Positions 43,670 through 52,927 of a DNA stretch of 64,000 nt are shown piece by piece. The position numbers and the translations under genes are program-made. The stretch is from 34-65-8 sp046294735 (lineage in GTDB: Bacteria; Pseudomonadota; Alphaproteobacteria; Sphingomonadales; Sphingomonadaceae), in contig JBKBKB010000002.1 of the NCBI GenBank assembly GCA_046294735.1, forward strand, positions 186,001 through 250,000. Reading direction: 5' to 3'. The notes under the pieces are model-generated. The model was not told the DNA's origin. It saw only the letters and a list, made by a program, of their open reading frames with translations, and searched no databases. Within the stretch, counting starts at the first letter, position 1. Each line of letters begins with the position of its first letter.

Positions 43670-46197
43670 AGCGTCCGCTCACGCTCCTCGACCTCGAACA
43701 CTTCGAGATTGTCGCCCGCCTTGATGTCGTTGGTATCACTCAGCACGACCCCGCATTCGAGACCCGCGCGGACCTCGTCGACATCGTCCTTGAACCGGCG
43801 CAGCGACTGGATGGTGGTCGCTGAGACGATGACATCCTGCCGCGTGAGACGGGCGTACAAGCCCTTGCGGATGACGCCTTCCAGCACCAGCAGCCCTGCC
43901 GCCTTGTCCTTCTTGCCCGCCGGGAACACCTGCTTCACCTCGGCCCGGCCGACCACGTGTTCGATCCGCTCCGGCCCGAGTTCGCCCGCCATCTCCTTGG
44001 CGATTTCCTCGGTCAGGTGGTAGATGACGTCGTAATACATCATCCGAACGTTGTCGCGCTTCACCAGGTCCCGCGCCTTGGGATTTGGGCGCACGTTGAA
44101 GCCCAGGATCGGCGCGTTCGATGCCGCCGCCAGGGTCACGTCGCTTTCGGTGATCGCACCCACGCCTGCATGCAGCACGCGGACCTTGATCAGGTCGTTC
44201 GACAGGTTGTGCAGCGCATGGACAATCGCTTCCACCGAACCTTGGACATCGCCCTTCACCAGCACCGGGAATTCGACCACGTCGCTCTTCAGGTTGGTGA
44301 ACATGGTATCGAAGTTGGTCGGTGCCAACGCGGTGCGCTTCTCGGTTGCCTTGGCCTGACGGAACGAAGCGACTTCACGCGCGCGCTGCTCGTTCTCGAC
44401 CACCGTCAGCACGTCGCCCGCGCTGGGCACGCCGCCCAGGCCAAGCACTTCGACTGGCATCGACGGCCCGGCTTCCTTGATCTGCTTGCCCTGGTCATCG
44501 ACCAGTGCGCGCACGCGCCCGCTTTCTGTCCCGACGACGAAGGTGTCGCCGCGCTTGAGCGTGCCGCGGGTGATCAGGACAGTCGCCACCGGGCCACGGC
44601 CCTTGTCGAGCTGCGCCTCGATCACGGTCGCTTCCGCATCGCGGTCCGGCCGCGCCTTGAGTTCCATCAGCTCTGCCTGAAGCGCGATCTTCTCCAGCAA
44701 ATCGTCGAGGCCCTTGCCGGTTTTGGCAGAAATCTCGACATCCTGCACGTCGCCGCTCATCGCTTCGACCATGACGTTGTGTTCCAGCAGGCGCTCGCGG
44801 ATCTTCTGTGGGTTGGCTTCGGGCTTGTCGCACTTGTTGATCGCCACGATCATCGGGACGCCGGCCGCCTTGGTGTGGTTGATGGCCTCGATCGTCTGCG
44901 GCATGATTCCGTCATCCGCCGCCACCACCAGTACCACGATATCGGTCACATTGGCGCCGCGCATCCGCATCTGGCTGAAAGCGGCGTGGCCCGGGGTATC
45001 GAGGAACGTGATCACATCGCCGCCCTTGGTCTTTACCTGATAGCTGCCAATGTGCTGGGTAATGCCGCCGGCTTCGCCCTTGACCACGTTGGTGCCGCGC
45101 AGGGCATCGAGCAGGCTGGTCTTGCCGTGGTCGACGTGTCCCATGATGGTGACCACCGGCGGCCGCGGACGCAGGGTTTCTTCCGGATCGGTGTCAACCG
45201 CGGTGTCGATATCAACATCGCTTTCCGACACGCGGGTGATGTTGTGGCCGAATTCCTCGACCAGCAGTTCGGCCGTGTCCTGGTCGATCGTCTGGTTGAC
45301 GGTGACCATCATGCCCATGTTGAACAGCGCCTTGACCAGGTCGGCACCCTTTTCTGCCATCCGGTTGGCCAGTTCCTGGACCGTGATCGCTTCCGGCACC
45401 ACCACGTCGCGAACCTGCTTCTCGCGCGGGGCGGACGAACCGCCGCCGTGCATCCGCCGTTCCTTCTCGCGCGCCCGCTTGAGCTTGGCGAGCGACATGG
45501 CCCGGCGTCCTTCGTCCTCATTGAGGGCGCGGGTAACGGTCAGCTTGCGGCGCTTGTCGGCATCGTTGCCGCCGCGCTCAGGACGCTTCTCGTCCTTCTT
45601 CTTCTTGACGTCTTTCTCGACCTTTTCCGGCTTCTTCGGCTCGGGGCGGGCTACCGGGGTGAAGCGGCGCGGGGCAGGTGCCGACGCATCGCCTTCAGCG
45701 GGCGCCGCCTGCTCGGCCGGATCGGCCGGATCGACCGGCTGGACAGCGTCAACAGTGTCCGCTGCGGGCGCCTCGGCTGCCGGTTTGGCTGCCTCGGCAT
45801 CGGCTTTGCGGTTCTCTTCGGCCCGGCGGCGCTCGTCTTCGGCGGCGCGGCGGGCTTCCTCTTCCTCGCGCTTGCGCGCTTCCTCGGCCTGACGCAGGCG
45901 GTCTTCCTCGGCTTCCCGCTGGAGCCGGGCAACCCGCTCTTGCGGAGTCTCGCCCGGAGGGGCTTTGCGTACCGGCGGCGGGGGGGGAGCAGCAACCGGC
46001 GGCGGCGGCGGCGGGGCGGCGACTTCGACCGGCGGCACAGCTTCGCCAGCACCCGGCTTGCCCAGGATCTTGCGACGCTTGACCTCGACCACGACCTTGT
46101 TGGTCCGACCATGGCTGAAGGTCTGCTTGACCTCACCCGGCTGGCTGCCCTTGAGGGTCAGCGGTTTGCGGGGGCGCGGGGTGTCACTATCGCTCAT
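43666..46197 (-). CDS. infB: Translation initiation factor IF-2
   Basis: 843 residues from ATG 46197 (MSDSDTPRPRKPLTLKG, the alphaproteobacterial IF2 start). Long charged Ala/Glu/Pro-rich N-terminal region about 60-300, then the G domain: GHVDHGKTSLLDALR (G1), DTPGHAAF (G3), NKCDKPEA (G4), SAKTGKGLDDL (G5), then domains II, III and IV ending DNLEVFEVEERERTL. Delivers initiator tRNA. Operon member with nusA upstream. Confidence 0.97.
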   Translation of the reverse strand: MSDSDTPRPRKPLTLKGSQPGEVKQTFSHGRTNKVVVEVKRRKILGKPGAGEAVPPVEVAAPPPPPPVAAPPPPPVRKAPPGETPQERVARLQREAEEDRLRQAEEARKREEEEARRAAEDERRRAEENRKADAEAAKPAAEAPAADTVDAVQPVDPADPAEQAAPAEGDASAPAPRRFTPVARPEPKKPEKVEKDVKKKKDEKRPERGGNDADKRRKLTVTRALNEDEGRRAMSLAKLKRAREKERRMHGGGSSAPREKQVRDVVVPEAITVQELANRMAEKGADLVKALFNMGMMVTVNQTIDQDTAELLVEEFGHNITRVSESDVDIDTAVDTDPEETLRPRPPVVTIMGHVDHGKTSLLDALRGTNVVKGEAGGITQHIGSYQVKTKGGDVITFLDTPGHAAFSQMRMRGANVTDIVVLVVAADDGIMPQTIEAINHTKAAGVPMIVAINKCDKPEANPQKIRERLLEHNVMVEAMSGDVQDVEISAKTGKGLDDLLEKIALQAELMELKARPDRDAEATVIEAQLDKGRGPVATVLITRGTLKRGDTFVVGTESGRVRALVDDQGKQIKEAGPSMPVEVLGLGGVPSAGDVLTVVENEQRAREVASFRQAKATEKRTALAPTNFDTMFTNLKSDVVEFPVLVKGDVQGSVEAIVHALHNLSNDLIKVRVLHAGVGAITESDVTLAAASNAPILGFNVRPNPKARDLVKRDNVRMMYYDVIYHLTEEIAKEMAGELGPERIEHVVGRAEVKQVFPAGKKDKAAGLLVLEGVIRKGLYARLTRQDVIVSATTIQSLRRFKDDVDEVRAGLECGVVLSDTNDIKAGDNLEVFEVEERERTL

Positions 46198-46205
46198 AAA
46201 ACTCG

Positions 46206-46997
46206 TCAATCCTTCAAAATCATGTCGTTTGCCGACGGCTCACACCGTTCGGCATCAATCCGCGCTTGACCAGGTCCGCCGGAATCGGTCGCAGGCTGTT
46301 CACCCAGGAAGTGCAGCAGGCGCCCAAGCACCTGGTTGATCCGTTCCGCCGCCCGGTCGTCGGCCAGCGCGAGGTGGACGACATTCTCGCGGCCCAATGC
46401 CACAGACAGAGCCGCCCGGTCCAGAGGTAAGGTCACGCCCTGCTGCCCGGACCCTTCGGCATCGCGCCCGACGCGCCAGGCCTGGTCGAGCTTGCGGCTG
46501 CCGTCCGCGCCGGCATCGCTGGCGTGGAGCAGCAGGCTGATTGCCCCACCACGCGCGTGCTCGGCAATCCGTTCGGAACCCAGCACAACGTGCCCGGCCC
46601 GCATCTCCAGCCCCAGCCGGTCAAGCAGGGCGCGGGTCAGCGCGGCCTCGATCCGGTGCGGCAGGTCGTCCGGCACGGTCAGCGGCGTTCCTTTGAACGC
46701 CCGCGCCAGTGCGCCTTTCAGCTTGCCTTTCGCCATCGCCGCTTCGAGTTCGGCGCGGCTGACGCCCAGCCATGCCCCCCGCCCCGGCGCACGCGCGAGC
46801 GGATCGGGCAGGACCAGACACGCCCCGCCTTCGCTGGCAGGCGAGATCGCCAACCGCAGCAAGGCATCGCGGGCGCCGTGCGCCCCGGTCAGGACGCACT
46901 TGCGCTCCGGATCGGCCGGGGTCGATCCGCGCTTGCCGGGCTGCACAGGCCCGTCAGGGTTGTCGGAACCTAGCGGTTCATTGTGAGGAATCCGCAT
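46206..46997 (-). CDS. YlxR (DUF448) / L7Ae-like RNA-binding protein
   Basis: 263 residues from ATG 46997. The N-terminal DUF448/YlxR part is PERKCVLTGAHGARDALLRLAISPASEG and GRGAWLGVSRAELEAAM; the second half (LGLEMRAGHVVLGSERIAEHARGGAISLLLHASDAG) is an L7Ae-like RNA-binding fold. The position between nusA and infB is the conserved YlxR position. It overlaps nusA by 20 nt and ends 9 nt before infB. Confidence 0.88.
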   Translation of the reverse strand: MRIPHNEPLGSDNPDGPVQPGKRGSTPADPERKCVLTGAHGARDALLRLAISPASEGGACLVLPDPLARAPGRGAWLGVSRAELEAAMAKGKLKGALARAFKGTPLTVPDDLPHRIEAALTRALLDRLGLEMRAGHVVLGSERIAEHARGGAISLLLHASDAGADGSRKLDQAWRVGRDAEGSGQQGVTLPLDRAALSVALGRENVVHLALADDRAAERINQVLGRLLHFLGEQPATDSGGPGQARIDAERCEPSANDMILKD

Positions 46998-48636
46998 CGG
47001 CGGCCTCCTCGGTTGCAGCCGCAGCTTCCGGCGCAGGTTCATCGTCGAACCAATGCGCGCGGGCGGCCATGATGATCTCGTTGCCCTGCTCTTCGTTCAG
47101 CCCATATTCGCCCAGCACGCCGCCCTTGTCCTGCTCGCGTGCAGCCGGGCGCCGCATGGGCGGGCCATCGGCAGCGGCAGCGCGGCGGCGCGGCGCGGTG
47201 TCGCGCTTCTTGGCAATCAGTTCATCAGTGGCGAGATCGGCCAGGTCGTCAAGCGTCTTGATCCCTGCCTTGCCAAGCGTGACCAGCATCGCTTCAGTCA
47301 GGTGCGGAAGCTCGGCCAGATCATCTTCCACGCCGAGCGCGCGGCGTTCTTCGCGGGCAGCCGATTCATGGCGCTCGAGCGCTTCGAGGGCACGGCTCTG
47401 CAATTCCTCGGCCAGTTCCTCATCGAAGCCTTCGATCGCGGCCAGTTCTTCCAGCTCGATGTAGGCGACTTCATTGAGCTCGGCGAAGCCTTCGGCAACC
47501 AGCAGTTGGCTGAGCGTTTCGTCGACGTCGAGCTCTTCCTCGAACATCTTGGAGCGTTCGGCGAACTCCTTCTGCCGCTTCTCGCTCGCCTCTTCTTCGG
47601 TCATGATGTCGATCTGGTGGCCGGTAAGCTGGCTGGCGAGGCGCACGTTCTGGCCGCGGCGGCCGATCGCCAGGCTGAGCTGATCGTCCGGCACCACCAC
47701 CTCAATCCGGCCCTCGTCCTCGTCGAGCACGACGCGCGCGACAGTGGCAGGCTGAAGCGCGTTGACCACGAAAGTCGCGGTGTCTTCCGACCAGGGGATG
47801 ATATCGATCTTCTCGCCCTGCAGTTCCTGCACAACTGCCTGAACGCGGCTGCCCTTCATGCCGACGCAAGCGCCGACCGGGTCGATGCTGGAATCGCGGC
47901 TGATCACGCCGATCTTGGCGCGGCTGCCCGGATCACGCGCGGCGGCCTTGATCTCGATAATGCCGTCATAGATTTCCGGCACTTCCTGCGCGAACAGCTT
48001 CTTCATGAATTCAGGGTGCGCGCGGCTGAGAAAGATCTGCGGGCCGCGGTTGTTGCGTTCCACCTTGGTGATCAGCGCGCGCACGCGTTCGCCGGTGCGA
48101 GCAGCTTCGCGCGGGATCTGCTGGTCGCGGCGGATCACGCCTTCGGCACGGCCCAGATTAACGATCACGTGGCCGAATTCGACCGACTTGATCACGCCGG
48201 TGATGACTTCGCCCTGGCGATCCTTGAACTCTTCATACTGGCGCTCGCGCTCGGCATCGCGGACCTTCTGGAAGATCACCTGCTTGGCGCTCTGCGCGTC
48301 TATTCGGCCGAGGTCGACCGGGGGCAGCGGGTCGACGATATAGTCGCCCAGCTGGGCACCGGCCTGCAACTTCTGCGCCTGCTCGACCGAGACCTGCTTG
48401 AAGTAGTCCTCGACGTCCTCGACCACTTCAACCACGCGCCACAGGCTGAGGTCGCCGGTCATCGGGTCGAGCTTGGCGCGGATGTCGTTCTCGGCACCAT
48501 AGCGTGACCGGGCCGCTTTCTGGATCGCTTCTTCCATCGCCTCGATGACGATCGCCTTGTCGATCATCTTTTCCGAAGCAACCGCGTTCGCAATCGCAAG
48601 CAGCTCGGCCTTGTTGGCGGAAATTGCACTGGCCAT
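46978..48636 (-). CDS. nusA: Transcription termination/antitermination protein NusA
   Basis: 552 residues. N-terminal RNAP-binding part, S1 domain (GEVITGVIKSVEFGHVIVNLGRAEGVIRRDQQIP), two KH domains (VGACVGMKGSRVQAVVQELQGEKIDIIPW; LAIGRRGQNVRLASQLTGHQIDI), and a C-terminal acidic repeat region (residues about 365-552). Start at 48636 overlaps the rimP stop by one base. Central transcription elongation factor of the rimP operon. Confidence 0.97.
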   Translation of the reverse strand: MASAISANKAELLAIANAVASEKMIDKAIVIEAMEEAIQKAARSRYGAENDIRAKLDPMTGDLSLWRVVEVVEDVEDYFKQVSVEQAQKLQAGAQLGDYIVDPLPPVDLGRIDAQSAKQVIFQKVRDAERERQYEEFKDRQGEVITGVIKSVEFGHVIVNLGRAEGVIRRDQQIPREAARTGERVRALITKVERNNRGPQIFLSRAHPEFMKKLFAQEVPEIYDGIIEIKAAARDPGSRAKIGVISRDSSIDPVGACVGMKGSRVQAVVQELQGEKIDIIPWSEDTATFVVNALQPATVARVVLDEDEGRIEVVVPDDQLSLAIGRRGQNVRLASQLTGHQIDIMTEEEASEKRQKEFAERSKMFEEELDVDETLSQLLVAEGFAELNEVAYIELEELAAIEGFDEELAEELQSRALEALERHESAAREERRALGVEDDLAELPHLTEAMLVTLGKAGIKTLDDLADLATDELIAKKRDTAPRRRAAAADGPPMRRPAAREQDKGGVLGEYGLNEEQGNEIIMAARAHWFDDEPAPEAAAATEEAADADSSQ

Positions 48637-49205
48637 CAGTCGTCAGCCTTCTCTTCGTCGTCGGTTTCTACAATATCCTCGACCCCGGTGGTGTCGATGG
48701 GTCTGGTCGCGGCAATCAGCGCGTCGGTGAGGACCAGCTGGGCCGAATGAATCTGGGCCAGCGGCACAGTGACTGCGCCGGCCTTGCGGTCGGTAATGGT
48801 CACGCTGTCGCCCTCAATGCCCTCGAGAGTGCCGCGCAGGCTTCGCTGGCCGCCCCAGTCCTTGTCCATCGCGATCTTGGTCTCGTGGCCGGACCACCGG
48901 GCGAAATCCTTGGCCCGGGTCAGCGGGCGGTCGATCCCGGGGCTCGACACCTCAAGGTGGTACGCGCCTTCGATCAGCACTTCGCCTGCCTCTTCGCGCG
49001 CATCGATCAGATCGGATATGCGGCGGCTCAATGCGGCGCACTGGTCAATCACCAGCTGCCCGGTGGCCGGGTCTTCCGCCATGACCTGCAGCGCCATCCC
49101 GCCGTCACCGGCTTCGGAGGGCATCACCTTGACGCGCACCAGCTCGAACCCGAGCGCATCCGCTTCGGGTTCGATCAGTTCGGCAAGGCGTGCGATATCG
49201 GCCAC
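48636..49205 (-). CDS. rimP: Ribosome maturation factor RimP
   Basis: 189 residues. LIEPEADALGFELVRVKV, GALIID-like LVIDQCAALSRRISDLID, YHLEVSSPGIDRPLT and FARWSGHETKI match RimP/DUF150 (16S rRNA maturation). First gene of the operon; the 157-bp region upstream should hold the operon promoter. C-terminus has an acidic Asp/Glu tail. Confidence 0.96.
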   Translation of the reverse strand: MADIARLAELIEPEADALGFELVRVKVMPSEAGDGGMALQVMAEDPATGQLVIDQCAALSRRISDLIDAREEAGEVLIEGAYHLEVSSPGIDRPLTRAKDFARWSGHETKIAMDKDWGGQRSLRGTLEGIEGDSVTITDRKAGAVTVPLAQIHSAQLVLTDALIAATRPIDTTGVEDIVETDDEEKADD

Positions 49206-49362
49206 TTACGTCTTTCCACTCAAGCGACAGTGCAACAATGGCGGGTGGTGCCGGCCCCGTTTGGCGCCAGCCCCTCTTTGCCATCGAGAATGTCGGGATG
49301 GGCGGCAGATAGGCGCGTGCCCCTGCGGATGCAAGCGCAATCTGGCCTCGGTTAAATGCGTG

Positions 49363-49617
49363 TCAGGCCGCGCGACAGGCGAGTTCGGCTGCGGCCTCCA
49401 TCTGGTCCAGCATGCCCGCGTCAGGCTCGTCCGTTCCGCTATCCACGGCGCGGTCCCACGCAGACCGGAACTGGCGCTGCGCTGCATCGCATCGTAAATC
49501 GCGCTGAGCTGCGAGCTGTTCGGTCATGCCCGAGGCATCCATGGCCGCCTCAGCAACGGTATCGGCATTGTGTTCAATCCAGTAGCCGCCAGCGAACAGC
49601 AGTACGGCGCATACCAC
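49363..49617 (-). CDS. Small membrane-anchored hypothetical protein after pspF
   Basis: 84 residues from GTG 49617. A hydrophobic N-terminal segment (VCAVLLFAGGYWI) is followed by a helical, acidic and cysteine-containing part (QRDLRCDAAQRQFRSAWDR, AAELACRAA). It is 26 nt downstream of pspF on the same strand. No family recognised. Real coding is likely but not certain. Confidence 0.5.
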   Translation of the reverse strand: MVCAVLLFAGGYWIEHNADTVAEAAMDASGMTEQLAAQRDLRCDAAQRQFRSAWDRAVDSGTDEPDAGMLDQMEAAAELACRAA

Positions 49618-49643
49618 GCAGGCGTTTACGCGACGTTATCCAG

Positions 49644-50675
49644 CTACTCGCTCAGCCCGTGTTTCTTGATGCAATGCCTGAGCTGGTCGTAACTAAGGCC
49701 GAGTGCCCTGGCAGTCTGGCGCTGGTTCCAGCGATGCCTGCCGAGCGCGTGTTCGAGGATGGCGCGCTCATGCGCATCGACCGCGGCGCGCAGATCATCC
49801 ACCGAGTCCAGCTCGGTTGGTGCAGCCGCTGGAGTGAATGCGGCGGGCGTGGCGACGTCGCCACCGGCTTCGTGCGGGCGCGCTCTCGAAGGCAGCGGTT
49901 TCCACGGGGAATCGAATGGGTCGAACTGGACGTGCCCGATCGGCTCGCTCCAATCATCCCACCGGTAGACCGCACGCTCGACCACGTTGCGAAGTTCGCG
50001 CACATTGCCGGGCCAGACATAGTCATCGAGCTGGCGCGCCACATGCGGGGCAAATCCGGGCCAGCCTTCCCAGCCCAGCTCCGCCGCCATCCGCCTGCCG
50101 AAATGGTCGGCCAGGACCGCGACATCGCCGTCGCGCACCCGCAGCGGCGGCAGGGTGATGACCTCGAAACACAGCCGGTCAAGCAGGTCGGCGCGAAACT
50201 CGCCACGTTCAGCCTTGGCCGGCAGATCCTCGTTGGTGGCCGCGACGATGCGAACGTCAACCCGCACTGCGCGGTTCGATCCGATCCGCGTCACCTCACC
50301 ATATTCGACCGCGCGCAGCAGCCGCTCCTGCGCCGCCATGCTGAGCGTGCCCAGTTCGTCGAGAAACAGGGTACCCTTGTCGGCTTCCTCGAACCGCCCA
50401 GCGCGGGTTCTGGTAGCACCGGTGAAAGCGCCTGCCTCGTGCCCGAACAGTTCGGCTTCGATCAGCGTTTCCGGCAGCGCGGCGCAATTCATGGTGACCA
50501 GGGGTTCGCCCCAGCGGGAGGAGAGGCGATGCAGGCGTTCAGCGATCAGTTCCTTGCCCGTTCCACGCTCGCCGATCACCAGCACCGGGCGGCGCATCGG
50601 CGCGGCGCGGCTGGCCCGCTCCACCGCGTCGAGGAAGGCTCCGGACTGTCCGATGAAATGTTGCGCACGCTCCAC
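49644..50675 (-). CDS. pspF: Psp operon transcriptional activator PspF (sigma54 AAA+)
   Basis: 343 residues from GTG 50675 (MERAQHFIGQSGAFLDAV); an upstream TTG-started frame adds residues not seen in PspF. Walker A is GERGTGKE, the sigma54-contact loop GAFTGA is intact, Walker B TLFLDELG, R-finger region RADLLDRL, and a Fis-type HTH closes the protein (RHRWNQRQTARALGLSYDQLRHCIKKHG). No sensor domain, as in PspF, which PspA inhibits. Divergent from the sigma54 promoter. Confidence 0.95.
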   Translation of the reverse strand: MERAQHFIGQSGAFLDAVERASRAAPMRRPVLVIGERGTGKELIAERLHRLSSRWGEPLVTMNCAALPETLIEAELFGHEAGAFTGATRTRAGRFEEADKGTLFLDELGTLSMAAQERLLRAVEYGEVTRIGSNRAVRVDVRIVAATNEDLPAKAERGEFRADLLDRLCFEVITLPPLRVRDGDVAVLADHFGRRMAAELGWEGWPGFAPHVARQLDDYVWPGNVRELRNVVERAVYRWDDWSEPIGHVQFDPFDSPWKPLPSRARPHEAGGDVATPAAFTPAAAPTELDSVDDLRAAVDAHERAILEHALGRHRWNQRQTARALGLSYDQLRHCIKKHGLSE

Positions 50676-50775
50676 CCCCGAGATGTAGGAAATTTTCCTG
50701 ATTGTTGGCAATACCCGCCGGTATGTTGTTCGTCGAATAGTGCGCGAATGGCGGAATCTCGCGGTTTTCCCGGTT

Positions 50776-50791
50776 TGGCACGTGGTTTGCT
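50776..50791 (+). promoter_or_regulatory. Sigma54 promoter of the psp operon
   Basis: TGGCACG (-24) then TGGT then TTGCT (-12), i.e. the consensus TGGCACG-N4-TTGC(A/T), 60 bp before the first gene. The PspF binding site is expected further upstream in the 50676-50775 intergenic region shared with pspF; AATAGTGCGCGAATGGCGG around 50737-50755 is a candidate. Confidence 0.88.
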
Positions 50792-50850
50792 GTCAGGTGA
50801 ACATACGACTGAACAACGCCAACAGCCGCACCGATCAGGAAGGAATGACA

Positions 50851-51003
50851 ATGTACGACAGCCGCTTTTTCCAGTCCAAGCTGGGGCAGGCCGCGATCGC
50901 CAGCGTGGCCGCGATGGCCATGTTTGTCGCCCTGAGCACCCAGATGCAGGTCAGCCCTGCCCTGGCCGCGACGATCCCGTGCGAATCGGTCGAACTGGCA
51001 TGA
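50851..51003 (+). CDS. Small psp-leader membrane/exported peptide (50 aa)
   Basis: MYDSRFFQSKLGQAAIASVA, then a hydrophobic run (MAMFVALSTQM) and a possible signal cleavage at ALA|ATIP; ends CESVELA. ATG 50851 has AGGAAGG at ideal spacing; ATG 50845 is the other option. First gene after the sigma54 promoter. Its stop overlaps an ATG (ATGA, 51000) that opens a frame running without a stop into pspA. No family recognised. Confidence 0.65.
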   Translation: MYDSRFFQSKLGQAAIASVAAMAMFVALSTQMQVSPALAATIPCESVELA

Positions 51004-51221
51004 CCCGCCCGGTCAATCATGACCCCCTAGGGCCGGAGCGCAGCCTCCCCCAGTCCCCTGGCCAGTCCCCTGGCCAGACCCCCGCTGACGCTCCGGCCCG
51101 CCCTGTCCGGGCATCGCGGCTCGACGACGAGGTGGAACGCCTGCGCCGCAGCCCGACCCCGACGCAGAACGCCAGCACCCGCCAGCAATTTTCTGACTTT
51201 TCGTTCAACGGAGTACCCTTG

Positions 51222-51914
51222 ATGGGCATTTTCAGCCGCACCCGTGACATCATCGCCGCCAACTTCACCGACATGCTCGACAAGGCCGATGACCCGGCCA
51301 AGATGATCCGGATGATCATCCTCGAGATGGAGGAAACGCTGGTGGAGGTGCGCGCCAGTGCCGCCCGGACGATTGCCGACCAGAAGGAAATGCACCGCCA
51401 CACGGTCAAGCTCGACCGGCTTCAGGCAGACTGGGCAGAAAAGGCCCAGCTGGCGCTGTCAAAGGACCGCGAGGATCTGGCCCGTGCTGCCCTGATAGAA
51501 AAGAAGAAGGCGGTAGATATGGCCGACCAGCTTAAGGCCGAAATCGCCGTGCTCGACGATGCGTTGCGCGCCTACGAACAGGACATCGCCAAGCTGCAGA
51601 ACCGCCTGCGCGAAGCCCGCAGCCGCCAGACGGCCATCGCCGCCCGGCTGGAAAGCGCCGAAAACCGCGTCAAGCTGCGCAGCCTGATGACCAACGAACG
51701 GGTCGACGAGGCACTGACCCGGTTCGACCAGCTCGAACGGCGGGTCGATTATGCCGAAGGCCGTGCGGAGGCGCTCAGCATCGCCGACGGCACCGGCAAG
51801 CCGAGCCTCGCCGAGGAAATCGCCGCGCTCGAAAGTGCTGACAAGATCGATGACGAACTGGAAGCCATGAAGCGCGCGCTGGGCCTCAGCGACGACGCCA
51901 AGAAGGGGGAATAA
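51222..51914 (+). CDS. pspA: Phage shock protein A
   Basis: 230 residues, starting with the family GIFSRTRDIIAANFTDMLDKADDPAKMIRMIILEMEETL. All-helical ESCRT-III-like protein that inhibits PspF and coats stressed inner membranes. The chosen ATG 51222 has CGGAG upstream and matches PspA starts. An in-frame ATG at 51000 would add 74 Pro/Gln-rich residues (see findings). Confidence 0.96.
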   Translation: MGIFSRTRDIIAANFTDMLDKADDPAKMIRMIILEMEETLVEVRASAARTIADQKEMHRHTVKLDRLQADWAEKAQLALSKDREDLARAALIEKKKAVDMADQLKAEIAVLDDALRAYEQDIAKLQNRLREARSRQTAIAARLESAENRVKLRSLMTNERVDEALTRFDQLERRVDYAEGRAEALSIADGTGKPSLAEEIAALESADKIDDELEAMKRALGLSDDAKKGE

Positions 51915-51917
51915 GCC

Positions 51918-52214
51918 ATGGAAGAGGTCATGCTCGCCCTGGTGATCTGTGTCGGCCTGCCCTGGGTCGTCCTACACTACATCACCAAGTGGAAGACCGC
52001 CGCCACCATCACCACCGACGACGAGGTGCTACTGGATGAGCTCTATAACCTGGCAAAGCGCCTCGACGAGCGGATGGACACGGTCGAGCGGCTAGTCGCC
52101 GCCGACAACGCCGACTTCCGCCCGGCGCGGATCGTACACGACCAGGAAACCGACAACCAGCAGCTGCGCGAACTCGACCGCCTGCTCGCCGAAGCCAAGG
52201 GAGGCAAGAAATGA
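51918..52214 (+). CDS. pspB: Phage shock protein B-like
   Basis: 98 residues, one N-terminal membrane segment (VMLALVICVGLPWVVLHYIT), then a cytoplasmic helix with the PspB tail DERMDTVERLVAADNADFR. With PspC it senses envelope stress and frees PspF from PspA. Longer C-terminus than E. coli PspB (74 aa). Overlaps pspC by 4 nt. Confidence 0.9.
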   Translation: MEEVMLALVICVGLPWVVLHYITKWKTAATITTDDEVLLDELYNLAKRLDERMDTVERLVAADNADFRPARIVHDQETDNQQLRELDRLLAEAKGGKK

Positions 52215-52588
52215 CCAGCCCGCGCACCACGCTGTACAAGGACTGCTTCAATCGCAAGATCATGGGCGTCTGTGCCGGGATCGCCGACTACACCGGGGTC
52301 AACGCCCTATGGGTGCGGCTCGGCGCGTTGACGCTCCTGCTTATGAGCGGCGGCGGGATCATCCCGTTCTACATTGTTGCCGGCCTGCTGCTGAACAAGA
52401 AGCCGCCGCATCTCTATGTCGACCGCGAGGAACAGCAGTACTGGCAGGGCGTGCGCCAGAGCCCGAAGCGGACCGCGCGCGAAATCCGCAGCCGGATGCG
52501 CGATATCGACCGCCGCCTGGCCGACGTTGAAACCTACTACGTCAGCAGCAACCCGCGCCTGAATGCCGAGATCGAGCGGCTGCGCTGA
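52211..52588 (+). CDS. pspC: PspC-domain membrane protein
   Basis: 125 residues. PspC core: YKDCFNRKIMGVCAGIADYTGVNALWVRLGALTLLL followed by a hydrophobic segment PFYIVAGLLLNKKP; C-terminal helix RRLADVETYYVSSNPRLNAEIERLR, like the coiled tail of PspC and of the neighbouring small proteins. Confidence 0.93.
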   Translation: MTSPRTTLYKDCFNRKIMGVCAGIADYTGVNALWVRLGALTLLLMSGGGIIPFYIVAGLLLNKKPPHLYVDREEQQYWQGVRQSPKRTAREIRSRMRDIDRRLADVETYYVSSNPRLNAEIERLR

Positions 52589-52615
52589 CCTACAATTTGA
52601 ATAGGGGAATTACCA

Positions 52616-52927
52616 ATGGAAGGCATAATGGCCCTGATGATCCCGATCATCGCGCTATCAATCCCGATCGTGGCAATCTGGACCAAGCACCAGCAGAAGA
52701 TCGCGGAAATGCGGATCAGCAAGACCGCCGAACATACCGCTGAAAAAGCCGCCCAGTACGCCAGCAAGATGCAGGCGCTGGAAGACCGGGTGCGGGTGCT
52801 TGAACGCATCGTGACCGATGGCGGCTACGATGTCGCCACCCAGATCGAGGCCCTGCGCGATACCCGCCGGGTTGATGAAGCTGGTGCTGGTGTGCCGCTC
52901 GGCCTGCAAAGCAAGGAGCGCGTGTAA
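52616..52927 (+). CDS. PspB-like small membrane protein 1
   Basis: 103 residues. Membrane segment (ALMIPIIALSIPIVAIWTK) and a coiled coil ending EDRVRVLERIVTDGGYDVATQIEALRDTR. The LERIVTDGG segment recurs in the next gene. ATG 52616 with AGGGGAATTACC upstream. Overlaps the next gene by 1 nt. Confidence 0.8.
   Translation: MEGIMALMIPIIALSIPIVAIWTKHQQKIAEMRISKTAEHTAEKAAQYASKMQALEDRVRVLERIVTDGGYDVATQIEALRDTRRVDEAGAGVPLGLQSKERV

Noticed and set aside
43957..46269. 770-codon plus-strand frame opposite infB
   Set aside because: Mirror of the infB reading frame with His/Arg-rich low-complexity composition; no recognisable domain.
47053..48507. 484-codon frame opposite nusA, and similar frames opposite leuC (56424-57974) and leuD/qor (58116-59894)
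   Set aside because: Explained by codon bias at high GC; the sense genes are unambiguous.
49356..50999. Plus-strand open frame running from opposite pspF into pspA
   Set aside because: The part before 51000 is antisense to PspF and lacks a start signal; only the 51000-51221 part is kept as a possible extension.
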